DNA of 34,178 bases from JBCDGZ01 sp038750655 (GTDB lineage: Bacteria > Bacteroidota > Bacteroidia > Chitinophagales > Saprospiraceae), in the NCBI GenBank assembly GCA_038750655.1, contig JBCDGZ010000085.1, positions 1-34,178 of the forward strand. The letters run 5' to 3'. Below are positions 15,597-22,981 of the stretch, piece after piece. The number at the start of each line of letters is the position of its first letter. Positions within the stretch are counted from its first letter, which is position 1. Made by a program: the position numbers and the translations under genes. Below the pieces are notes generated by a model, which saw only the letters and a program-made list of their open reading frames with translations, did not search any database and was not told the DNA's origin.

Positions 15597-15932
15597 ATGG
15601 CAAAGAAAAGATTTGACATCAGCTCTACGCTGAATAAGAACAAGGAGGCCCAGCTGGCGAAGAAGATTCCGCTCAAGAAAACAACCAAAGATCCGGATCA
15701 GATCAAGGAGCGAGTGGAAGAGATTCACGCTGATGAGCAGCCGAAGGCGGTGGCTGCTCCCAAACCGCCCCCACCTCCTCCTCCCCCAGAGAAGGTGAAG
15801 CTGGTGCGTATGACCATCGATACGCCAGAGGAAATGCACAAAAAATTGAAGATTAAAACCATCGAGCGTGGATTGAGCATCAGGGATTATGTCTTGAAGC
15901 TGATTGAGGCAGACTTGAAAAAAAGTAAGTAA
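15597..15932 (+). CDS. Ribbon-helix-helix partition protein (ParB/ParG analogue) with polyproline linker
   Basis: A 111-residue protein in three parts: a basic, lysine-rich N-terminal region (1-40), an acidic then proline-rich linker with eight consecutive prolines (residues about 60-67), and a C-terminal ribbon-helix-helix DNA-binding domain (about 70-111: the strand VKLVRMTIDT, helix PEEMHKKLKIKTIE, turn RGLS, helix IRDYVLKLIEADLKK). RHH dimers of this kind bind direct and inverted repeats as centromere binders and autorepressors, while the flexible N-terminus stimulates ParA. The gene follows parA by 18 bp, and repeats of the partition type flank the pair on both sides. The polyproline run should need EF-P for efficient translation. 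Assignment is by domain and position, not by a named homologue. Confidence 0.8.
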   Translation: MAKKRFDISSTLNKNKEAQLAKKIPLKKTTKDPDQIKERVEEIHADEQPKAVAAPKPPPPPPPPEKVKLVRMTIDTPEEMHKKLKIKTIERGLSIRDYVLKLIEADLKKSK

Positions 15933-15981
15933 GTATTTACGTAAGTACGGATTTCAGCATTTACTGAAATACTTATTTCAG
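15933..15981. repeat. Partition-type repeats downstream of the par operon
   Basis: Immediately after the RHH stop codon there is a near-perfect 16-bp palindrome GTATTTACGTAAGTAC (15933-15948, TTACGTAA core). Next come ATTTCAG (15951-15957) and CTGAAAT (15964-15970) as a perfect inverted repeat, then ATTTCAG again (15975-15981). TTTACTGAAATAC (15960-15972) belongs to the TTTACTGYAATACG family found before parA. This probably forms the second arm of the centromere; a role as operator for the sigma factor gene 36 bp downstream is also possible. Confidence 0.55.
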
Positions 15982-16016
15982 GAACTACGGAAATCCTCAA
16001 GATTTAAATAGCTGCT

Positions 16017-16607
16017 ATGTCAGAGCAACTTACCGATAAAGAGCTACTAGCTAAACTTGCCCAGGGCGATACAACGGCGGTCGATACCATATTTCGACAG
16101 CACTACGCATCGCTCTGCTTGACGGCCAATCGGGTGCTCCGCAATACTACTAAGGCGGAGGATTTGGTTCAGGACGTATTCTTCGAACTTTGGCGAAAAA
16201 GAAAACAGCTGCACATCCACTCTTCGCTGGCGGCCTACCTCAAACGAGCTACCATGAACAAAGCGTTGAATTACATCAGAGATGAAAAAATCAAATCCAG
16301 CGGAGAAGAACCTCTCCAAATGATGAGGAGCAAGGAGACGGGGGTGCAGAGACAATTGGAAGCGAGTGAACTCAAAAAAAAGATCGATCAGGCCATTGAC
16401 GAGCTACCGGAACGCTGCCGCTTGATTTTCTGCCTCAGCCGGTTTGAGGAGATGAGCTACCAGGAAATTGCCAATGAATTGGACCTATCCATCAAAACGG
16501 TAGAAAACCAGATCACCAAGGCATTGAGGCTCCTGAGACAGAAATTAGGGGTCTATTTGTCAAGTATTTTACTTTTCATCATAGAGTGGCTGTTTTTTTT
16601 AAATTAA
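16017..16607 (+). CDS. ECF sigma-70 factor (FecI-like)
   Basis: A 196-residue extracytoplasmic-function sigma factor. Region 2 (about 22-90) shows AVDTIFRQHYASLCLTANRV, KAEDLVQDVFFELWRKR and SLAAYLKRATMNKALNYIRD. Region 4 (about 125-180) shows IDELPERCRLIFCLSRFEEM and SYQEIANELDLSIKTVENQI with the recognition helix. The protein ends in a hydrophobic stretch (SSILLFIIEWLFF), an odd tail that may touch the membrane or the anti-sigma partner. It would direct RNA polymerase to a small regulon, probably the protease, TonB receptor and lipoprotein genes downstream, once released by FecR. The 84 bp between the RHH gene and this ATG consist mainly of partition-type repeats, and no consensus promoter was found there. 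Confidence 0.92.
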   Translation: MSEQLTDKELLAKLAQGDTTAVDTIFRQHYASLCLTANRVLRNTTKAEDLVQDVFFELWRKRKQLHIHSSLAAYLKRATMNKALNYIRDEKIKSSGEEPLQMMRSKETGVQRQLEASELKKKIDQAIDELPERCRLIFCLSRFEEMSYQEIANELDLSIKTVENQITKALRLLRQKLGVYLSSILLFIIEWLFFLN

Positions 16608-16649
16608 TTCCCGCAAGGGTAGGGGGGGGACCCTAAATTGGTGTCCTCA

Positions 16650-16663
16650 TACTGTAAAACGTA
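16650..16663 (+). repeat. Outlying partition-type repeat TACTGTAAAACGTA
   Basis: These 14 bases are identical to 14830-14843 in the repeats before parA. The copy lies 11 bases before the fecR ATG, about 0.7 kb beyond the par operon. It may be a secondary binding site of the RHH protein or an accident. Confidence 0.4.
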
Positions 16664-16673
16664 CAAAAAGTAT

Positions 16674-17684
16674 ATGGAACAAGCTAAATATATAACCCTA
16701 ATCCACAAGAAACTGTCTGGGCAAATCAGCTCAACGGAATCTAAGCACCTCAAGCAATGGCTGGAAGCATCTGCGGATAATCGCCAATTGTCTAATGAGG
16801 TAGAGCAAGCTTGGAAGATGTCTACTGGTTACCGGGAGGAGTATATGCCTGATGTGGAGAAGGGGCTGGATAGACTAAAGCAACGCATTGAGGCAGAGCA
16901 GGCAACGGTCAGGCCCATCGCTGGTCGCAGCCGAAGGCTATGGTTGATCAGAACAGCGGGTGCAGCGGCGGCAATTGCTGCATTGCTAGTTACAGCATGG
17001 TTCTTTTATCCCGGTCAGTCTGATATTGTTTGGGAAACTGTAGCCAATAGCTTTAATAAGGAGCAGAAAATACAACTACCGGATGGAACCATCCTTTGGT
17101 TGAATAAGAATAGTGAAGTTGATTTACCTTCTCGATTCTCTAACGATAAAAGAGAAGTACGCTTGAGAGGAGAGGCTTTTTTCGATGTGGCCAAAGATGC
17201 TAAGCGTCCTTTCATCATCAATACTCAAGATACAGAGGTTAAGGTGCTAGGTACTTCCTTCAATGTACGCGCCTATCCTGAAGAGCCTTTGACTCACCTG
17301 ACTGTTCAAACGGGCAGCGTGAAGTTCACAGTTAATACTACGGGAGAGAACTGGGTCTTGGCTCCGAAAGATAGTTATCAATACGATCGCGAAGACAACA
17401 CGATTGTGAAAGGTAAGGACGATGGCTTCCAAAGCCTGGCTTGGCATACTCAGCAACTGGCTTTTGAGGATGAACCGGTTCAGAAGATTCTGCCAGCAAT
17501 TGAGGAACTCTATGAGGCCAGCATTCAGCTCGATAATCCGCTATTGGCTAATTGCGGACTTACGGTAACATTTGACCACAATTCTCTGGAAGAAGTCGTT
17601 CAGATTATTGCAACCAGTCTTAGTATGAAGGTGGTGAATGTAAGTCCAAACAGCTTCCGCCTGGAAGGAGGTAGTTGCGAGTAA
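16674..17684 (+). CDS. FecR-family anti-sigma factor
   Basis: A 336-residue inner-membrane regulator. The N-terminal cytoplasmic part (1-85) would bind the sigma factor. A single membrane segment lies at about 88-111 (IRTAGAAAAIAALLVTAWFF), and the periplasmic FecR domain (about 118-215) has QLPDGTILWLNKNSEVDLP and EVRLRGEAFFDVAKDAKRPF. A C-terminal DUF4974-type domain (about 261-325, LAFEDEPVQKILPAIEELY) ends it. By family, it receives a signal from the STN domain of the cognate TonB receptor and frees the sigma factor. The frame is open further upstream, but only to a TTG at 16638; the ATG at 16674 (MEQAKYITLIHKKLSGQIS) gives the usual FecR start. A G-rich motif lies 45-58 bases before it. 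A terminator follows the gene. Confidence 0.92.
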   Translation: MEQAKYITLIHKKLSGQISSTESKHLKQWLEASADNRQLSNEVEQAWKMSTGYREEYMPDVEKGLDRLKQRIEAEQATVRPIAGRSRRLWLIRTAGAAAAIAALLVTAWFFYPGQSDIVWETVANSFNKEQKIQLPDGTILWLNKNSEVDLPSRFSNDKREVRLRGEAFFDVAKDAKRPFIINTQDTEVKVLGTSFNVRAYPEEPLTHLTVQTGSVKFTVNTTGENWVLAPKDSYQYDREDNTIVKGKDDGFQSLAWHTQQLAFEDEPVQKILPAIEELYEASIQLDNPLLANCGLTVTFDHNSLEEVVQIIATSLSMKVVNVSPNSFRLEGGSCE

Positions 17685-17729
17685 ATGCCGTAGAAAAAAC
17701 AAATTATCGCTTCTTTTCTATACTGTTGT

Positions 17730-17765
17730 AACCTTATTCTACCATAAGAGTAAGGTTATTTTTAT
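17730..17765 (+). terminator. Rho-independent terminator after fecR
   Basis: AACCTTATTCT (17730-17740) pairs with AGAGTAAGGTT (17747-17757) with one wobble, a 6-base loop and a following ATTTTTAT. It separates sigma/fecR from the protease-receptor unit and implies that the protease has its own, sigma-dependent start, although only about 27 bases remain before its ATG. Confidence 0.75.
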
Positions 17766-17792
17766 ATTGTAAAGAATTTCAGATCGAATTTG

Positions 17793-18914
17793 ATGAATGG
17801 TAAAACTACCCAAGGCATGAAAACTGTCCTTCCACAACTTATTTGCTTGCTCCTAACCATAGTATTGATACAGCCACTAAATGCCCAATATCGGGTGACT
17901 GGCGGAGAAGACGTTGAAGAAGGAACTTACCCCTGGATGGCCGGACTGGCCGATGCCAGCCAAAGTAACCTCGAAGAGGCGCAGTTCTGCGGCGGAACGC
18001 TCATCGATCGCTATTGGGTACTGACTGCGGCTCACTGCATAGACGATTTTCAATCTTCCCTTCTAATCGACAGCATCGACGTATTTTTGGGAGCCTACGA
18101 CTTGGTCAACCCAGCGGCGGGCCACGAGCGCCTGCGAGTGAAGAATATCTACCTTCATCCCTCCTTCTTTCCGCTCAACTCAAAAAAGAATGATATTGCC
18201 CTGCTCGAACTAGAAGAACCTTCCAGTCGATCACCGATTCAACTGCCCGAACAGAGCGATGAGTCCTACTATGCTGCCGGTACTGCAGCTCGTGTACTGG
18301 GGTGGGGGATTCAGAACAGTATGACTTTAGAAGCAGCTACTGCCCTTCAAGAAGCCGAGATTGAAGTGATTGATTTCGATGATTGTAATGCACCTACGGC
18401 TTATGGTGGAGAGGTGAGCAGCGATATGGTCTGTGCGGGCTATCTAAGTGGAGAACCAGAGATGGGGGCAGCCTCGGGAGATAGTGGCGGCCCACTTTTT
18501 GTCAGTCGTCAGAACGAGTGGATACAAACGGGTGTCGTCAGTTGGGGACAACTGCCTTGGACGACCGATCAATATCCCGGAGTATTTCAAAAGGTGGCTT
18601 TCCATCGGGCCTGGATAGATGAGGTCATGAGCAACAGTACGGTTAATACAGAGGAGCAGCCAACGGAGTCGCTGAATTTTACTGTCTATACCAATGAGAC
18701 CAATTTGATTGTTGCCTCAAAACGACCGGTGGAGCAACAGTTTGAGTTTTTCATCGTGGATATGATGGGGCAGACTATTCGTCCTCAGCAATCGCGAATT
18801 AACGGATGGACCCAACAAAAGATCGATATTCAAGGTTTACCTACAGGAATGTATACCCTCTTGATGGTTAATGAAAAGAAGCGTCTGAACAACAGATTTT
18901 TTATACATCAATGA
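17793..18914 (+). CDS. Secreted chymotrypsin-fold (S1) serine protease with T9SS-like C-terminal domain
   Basis: A 373-residue exported protease. After the signal sequence (LPQLICLLLTIVLIQPLNAQ), mature-type residues YRVTGGEDVEEGTYPWMAGL resemble the activated S1 N-terminus. The triad is H81 (LTAAHC), D134 (NDIALLELE) and S231 (SGDSGGPLF). The residue aligned with trypsin Asp189, six before the serine, is Gly225, and the nearby cysteine of trypsin is replaced by alanine, so trypsin-like Arg/Lys specificity is unlikely. Residues about 290-373 (NFTVYTNETNLIVASKRPVE, QKIDIQGLPTGMYTLLM) have the form of a type A T9SS sorting domain. The reading frame also starts with ATG at 17817, and either start keeps the signal peptide. 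The receptor gene follows after 4 bp, so the two are probably co-transcribed. Confidence 0.88.
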   Translation: MNGKTTQGMKTVLPQLICLLLTIVLIQPLNAQYRVTGGEDVEEGTYPWMAGLADASQSNLEEAQFCGGTLIDRYWVLTAAHCIDDFQSSLLIDSIDVFLGAYDLVNPAAGHERLRVKNIYLHPSFFPLNSKKNDIALLELEEPSSRSPIQLPEQSDESYYAAGTAARVLGWGIQNSMTLEAATALQEAEIEVIDFDDCNAPTAYGGEVSSDMVCAGYLSGEPEMGAASGDSGGPLFVSRQNEWIQTGVVSWGQLPWTTDQYPGVFQKVAFHRAWIDEVMSNSTVNTEEQPTESLNFTVYTNETNLIVASKRPVEQQFEFFIVDMMGQTIRPQQSRINGWTQQKIDIQGLPTGMYTLLMVNEKKRLNNRFFIHQ

Positions 18915-18918
18915 ATCG

Positions 18919-21561
18919 ATGAAGCGTTTATTGCTGCTCACTAGTCTTGTCCTCTCTCTGTGTTGTGTACACGCGCAAGACCTGCTAGATGAACGCTTCG
19001 ACCTTTCTGTACAACAAGCTAGCTTAGAAGAAGCCTTACTGGAGCTCAAGACTCAAACCGGGGTTAACTTTGCTTACAGCAATGATATTCTCTCTACGGA
19101 CAAACGAATGACCCTTGAAATGAGGCAGCTGCCCTTGAAAAAGCTCCTCGAACAAATCCTCAAGAATACTGCCATTGAATACAAAGTAGTGGGCCGACAA
19201 ATTGTACTATTTCGAAAACAAAAGCGGCCTACCAGCTACACCATCAGTGGCTATATCACTGATCGGAATACCGGGGATAAGCTTATTTCCGCCAATATCT
19301 TTGTTCCGGGCACCCGCAAGGGGACCAGTACCAATTCTTATGGCTTTTATTCTATTACGCTAGATGAAGGGCCGGTCAAGCTGAAATTTTCCTATCTCGG
19401 CTACCAAGAAGTAACCAAGTATGTTGACCTCAAAAGTAATCTCCAACTACTGATCTCCCTTTCTCCCTCATTAACCTTATCAGAAGTGGTGGTCATCGCC
19501 CGCGATAGCATCAATATCTTCCCCACTAACATGAGTACAGACGAGATTCCACTGGGGCGATTCAAGACCTTGCCTGCTTTGGGTGGAGAGGTGGACGTCA
19601 TTCGCCTGGCCCATTTGCTGCCGGGGGTACAGACGGGCGCCGATGGAGTAGGGGGAGTGCAAATTCGTGGGGGAAGTGCCGACCAGAATCTGGTATTGCT
19701 TGATGGCGTACCCGTGTACAATCCTGCACATATGGTTGGAGTGTTTTCGATCTTTAATTCAAGTGCCATCAACAGTACGCGTTTGATCAAAGGGAGCTTT
19801 CCGGCGCGCTACGGCGGTCGGCTGTCTTCGGTACTGGACATTAGGACCAAAGAAGGTAATAAAAAACGCTTAGGGGCCGAAGCTACCATTGGCCTGACCT
19901 CCGCCAAAGTCTCTATCGAAGGCCCCATCAAGCAAGACACCAGTTCTTTCATCTTTTCTGCCCGGCAGTCTTTCCTCGGCTTCTACATCAGGCCCATCTC
20001 TAGGCGGATGAAGGAAAACAATGGTCAGCAAGGAGAGAGCGACTATAACTTTTATGATCTTAATGGAAAAGTCAACCTGTCCTTTTCTTCTAAAGATGCC
20101 CTTTATCTCAGTTTTTATAATGGGGGAGATCGCTACGACAATAGTACGAATTCTACCTCTGCAACTATGACCTCCCGTTTTGCCGACCGGGCGCGCCAGG
20201 CGCTGGCCTGGGGCAACACCATTGCTACCTTGCGCTGGAACCACCAGTTCAGCAGCCAGCTCTTCTCCAATACCACGCTAGCCTACAGCCGCTACGCCTT
20301 CGAATCGGAGGATTTGTATACCTACACCAATGCGGACCTGGCCAGCGGACAGACTATAAGCGAGTTTTTCTTCAGTCGCTTCAATTCTGAAATTGAAGAC
20401 CTCACCTTCAAGATCGACTTTGACTATGTGCCCTCTCTACAACACTACCTGCGTTTTGGAGCCAGTGTGATCCATCATCGCTTTCGGCCGGGGCTGGCTT
20501 CCCTGTACGATGATATCCAACTGCAAGATGAGGACATCGCTCTGCGTATTCTGTTTCTTGATACGCTGGATAATTCGCCGGTCAATAACCTGGAATATGA
20601 GCTGTATATCGAGGATGACATCCGCTGGAGCAGTCGGCTCAAGACCAATATCGGCGTTCGGGCTTCGATGCTCAGTGTCTCGGATGAGAACTATTTCATC
20701 ATACAACCTCGGGTAGCAGCCAACTACCGCTTGAACCGCAGGCTGCAACTTAAAGCTTCGGTGAGCCTGATGAGCCAGTATTTGCACTTGCTGACTTCCT
20801 CTAGCATTGGGCTGCCCAATGATCTCTGGGTGCCTTCAACGGATCGGGTGAAGCCACAGACGGCCTGGCAGTGGGTTCTGGGAGCAAGTTACGAAATCGG
20901 CAAGCAGTTTGTGCTGGATTTGGAAGGCTATTACAAACGTATGAATAATGTAATCACCTTTCAGGAAGGTGGATCGATCTCTTTTATCAATGCAGATAAT
21001 TGGGAGAATAATGTAACAGCGGGACAAGGCTGGAGCTATGGGACGGAGCTATTCCTGCGCAAGGATGCTGGTCGGACCACCGGCTGGTTCAACTATACCC
21101 TGGCTTGGTCGACCAGACAATTTGATGAGGTCAACCTGGGCCGAAACTTCCCATTTCGCTATGACCGAAGACACAGCTTTAAGCTGGCCTTGGTGCACAA
21201 GCTCTCGAATAACTGGGACCTATCTGGCAATTGGGTCTACGAGACGGGAATTGCCGTGACGCTACCGATCAGTGAGTACATTTTCGATACCCCTGATTTC
21301 TCCCCAGCACAAGCCCTCAATTTTGGAGAAAAAAATGGATTTCGAATGCCCGCTAACCATCGATTGGATGTGGGGTGTAATTATCACTTCAGTAAAAAGC
21401 TGGAACATACCCTAAGTTTCGGTGTTTATAATTTGACGAATTCCAGAAATCCGCTGTATTACCGGCTCAGTCGTGATCCCCAAAATATCCGGGAGCGAAC
21501 CTATATACAGGCTACTTTGCTGCCGATAATGCCGTATTTTAGCTACACGATCAGGATTTGA
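18919..21561 (+). CDS. TonB-dependent outer-membrane receptor with STN signalling domain
   Basis: An 880-residue receptor. The parts in order are: signal peptide (1-19), STN domain (about 25-97, FDLSVQQASLEEALLELKTQ and GVNFAYSNDIL) that talks to FecR, a CarboxypepD_reg-like domain (about 107-190, YTISGYITDRNTGDKLISAN), plug (about 210-335, GGVQIRGGSADQNLVLLDGV and FPARYGGRLSSVLDIRTKEG) and a C-terminal beta-barrel ending in SYTIRI. It would import a ligand across the outer membrane using TonB energy and at the same time report ligand binding to the sigma/FecR pair upstream. It begins 4 bp after the protease and its stop overlaps the DUF4249 start (TGATG). The substrate is unknown; coupling with a protease hints at peptides or a protein-bound ligand. 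Confidence 0.92.
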   Translation: MKRLLLLTSLVLSLCCVHAQDLLDERFDLSVQQASLEEALLELKTQTGVNFAYSNDILSTDKRMTLEMRQLPLKKLLEQILKNTAIEYKVVGRQIVLFRKQKRPTSYTISGYITDRNTGDKLISANIFVPGTRKGTSTNSYGFYSITLDEGPVKLKFSYLGYQEVTKYVDLKSNLQLLISLSPSLTLSEVVVIARDSINIFPTNMSTDEIPLGRFKTLPALGGEVDVIRLAHLLPGVQTGADGVGGVQIRGGSADQNLVLLDGVPVYNPAHMVGVFSIFNSSAINSTRLIKGSFPARYGGRLSSVLDIRTKEGNKKRLGAEATIGLTSAKVSIEGPIKQDTSSFIFSARQSFLGFYIRPISRRMKENNGQQGESDYNFYDLNGKVNLSFSSKDALYLSFYNGGDRYDNSTNSTSATMTSRFADRARQALAWGNTIATLRWNHQFSSQLFSNTTLAYSRYAFESEDLYTYTNADLASGQTISEFFFSRFNSEIEDLTFKIDFDYVPSLQHYLRFGASVIHHRFRPGLASLYDDIQLQDEDIALRILFLDTLDNSPVNNLEYELYIEDDIRWSSRLKTNIGVRASMLSVSDENYFIIQPRVAANYRLNRRLQLKASVSLMSQYLHLLTSSSIGLPNDLWVPSTDRVKPQTAWQWVLGASYEIGKQFVLDLEGYYKRMNNVITFQEGGSISFINADNWENNVTAGQGWSYGTELFLRKDAGRTTGWFNYTLAWSTRQFDEVNLGRNFPFRYDRRHSFKLALVHKLSNNWDLSGNWVYETGIAVTLPISEYIFDTPDFSPAQALNFGEKNGFRMPANHRLDVGCNYHFSKKLEHTLSFGVYNLTNSRNPLYYRLSRDPQNIRERTYIQATLLPIMPYFSYTIRI

Positions 21562-22502
21562 TGATGAATAGACTAGCTTACATAGCGCTATTTCTATCCT
21601 TCCTGGCCCTCATGGCCTGCGAGGACCCTATCGATTTAGGTATCGAAGAGGAGGAGCCTAGGTTGGTGGTCGTCAGTAATTTTGATCCGGATAGCCTCTT
21701 CAAAGTTGTCGTCTCTCAGAGTCGCTCTGCGCTCTCCAATGATCCGGTGATGTTTTTGGACAATGCGACGGTGGATTTATTTGAGAATGACGCGTTGATC
21801 GAGCGGCTGGTATTGGCCGATGACCCTTTGTCCCCTTTTCCGATATACAAAACCCAGAGCTTGCGCCCTCAAGTTGGCTCTATTTATACCATAGAAGTGG
21901 CGGCACCTGATTTGGTGTCTGTTAGTGCTAGCAATTCTGCTCCGCAAGAAGTACCACTGCGCTCCTTTGAGATTACAGACTATCTCAGCCGCCCTGCGGG
22001 TTCTCGCTTCCGTCAGCACTTCATGACGGTCACCGCCGAAATCGATGATCCTCCGGAGATCGGCAATTTTTACCACCTCAATTTCTTCTACGAACGGGTA
22101 GAATTCAGGGTTAATGGCCCTAATGATACTACGCGTATCCCCACGGGGTTCAATTTTTCCCTTTTGCTAGAAAATACCCCTAACGAGCTGCCCTATATCA
22201 GTCACTACAACTACGGTGTGCTGATTAGTGATGCTGAAGCTGGCGATCGCCCCCTTAGGTTCAGTTTTGAAGCGGCCTCCCGGCCGGTCTCGACGGTCAT
22301 TGAGCTGTTTGACCGAGTATATGTCGAGCTGCGTTCCGTCTCAGAAGACTATTTCCTCTACCATTCCTCCCTAACTCGACAAAACCAGCAGCGCGATACC
22401 ATTTTCGCCGAGCCTGTGATTCTCTACAACAATATTGAAAACGGCTATGGCATCTTTGCTGGCTTCAGCTCTATTGTTGATTCTACAGAGATTAACCAGT
22501 AG
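21561..22502 (+). CDS. DUF4249 lipoprotein, partner of the TonB receptor
   Basis: A 313-residue lipoprotein with a clear lipobox (FLALMAC, modified cysteine at about residue 20) followed by EDPIDLGIEEEEPRLVVVSN, the opening typical of DUF4249 proteins. These are encoded directly after CarboxypepD_reg/TonB receptors throughout the Bacteroidota and are thought to act like SusD-type surface partners, although their biochemistry is not established. The acidic residues after the cysteine could act as a surface-export signal for lipoproteins. The ATG at 21561 shares its A with the receptor stop codon; a second ATG follows at 21564. No clear terminator lies downstream, only a 10-bp palindrome CTAATATTAG at 22558-22567. 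Confidence 0.85.
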   Translation: MMNRLAYIALFLSFLALMACEDPIDLGIEEEEPRLVVVSNFDPDSLFKVVVSQSRSALSNDPVMFLDNATVDLFENDALIERLVLADDPLSPFPIYKTQSLRPQVGSIYTIEVAAPDLVSVSASNSAPQEVPLRSFEITDYLSRPAGSRFRQHFMTVTAEIDDPPEIGNFYHLNFFYERVEFRVNGPNDTTRIPTGFNFSLLLENTPNELPYISHYNYGVLISDAEAGDRPLRFSFEAASRPVSTVIELFDRVYVELRSVSEDYFLYHSSLTRQNQQRDTIFAEPVILYNNIENGYGIFAGFSSIVDSTEINQ

Positions 22503-22656
22503 TATTTATGTAAGCCACCTGACAAAACAGCCTCCAGGCACTGTCCTTCCCAAGGCGCTAATATTAGTTAAGGATATATAGGCGTTACAGAAATAAGTCT
22601 TTTATTCAAAACCTACTAGTTTTTATTCCACCTAAACAAACTATCCATAAGTGATT

Positions 22657-22896
22657 ATGAATACGCAACAACGGATAATCAACATGATCAGCTGGATGGC
22701 CAATGTTCCGCCATCACAGATTTGTATGACCACCAACCTCCGCGACGATCTCGGGCTAGATTCTATCGATGTTATGAGCCTGATTGTACAACTGGAAAAA
22801 TGGTTTGACATCATTCTCACCAATGAGGAGGTCGAACAAATCGAAACGGTTAAGGATGCTTCTGATTGTATCAGTCGCCATAGCATCAGCGCCTAA
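22657..22896 (+). CDS. Orphan acyl carrier protein
   Basis: A 79-residue small acidic protein with the ACP core DDLGLDSIDVMSLIVQLEKWFDI. The serine of DSID (about residue 39) is the expected site of the 4'-phosphopantetheine arm. The helices before and after it (MNTQQRIINMISWMANV and TNEEVEQIETVKDASDCIS) fit an ACP fold. The frame also opens two codons earlier with GTG at 22651; ATG at 22657 is preferred. No fatty-acid, polyketide or peptide-synthesis enzyme lies nearby, so it is unlikely to be the housekeeping AcpP, which normally sits beside fabF. It may serve an unlinked lipid or specialised acylation pathway. It stands alone, 154 bp after the DUF4249 gene and 85 bp before the next. Confidence 0.88.
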   Translation: MNTQQRIINMISWMANVPPSQICMTTNLRDDLGLDSIDVMSLIVQLEKWFDIILTNEEVEQIETVKDASDCISRHSISA

Positions 22897-22981
22897 ATAT
22901 TTTTAAACCTAAATACCATCTTATCTAACCTGCATGAATTGATCTTTTACCTTTTTTCATTATCCATCTAAAAGAATCATC

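Noticed and set aside
12363..16016. Integrated mobile plasmid with transposition or conjugation functions
   Set aside because: No relaxase, integrase, transposase, target duplication or attachment-type direct repeat was seen at the module borders.
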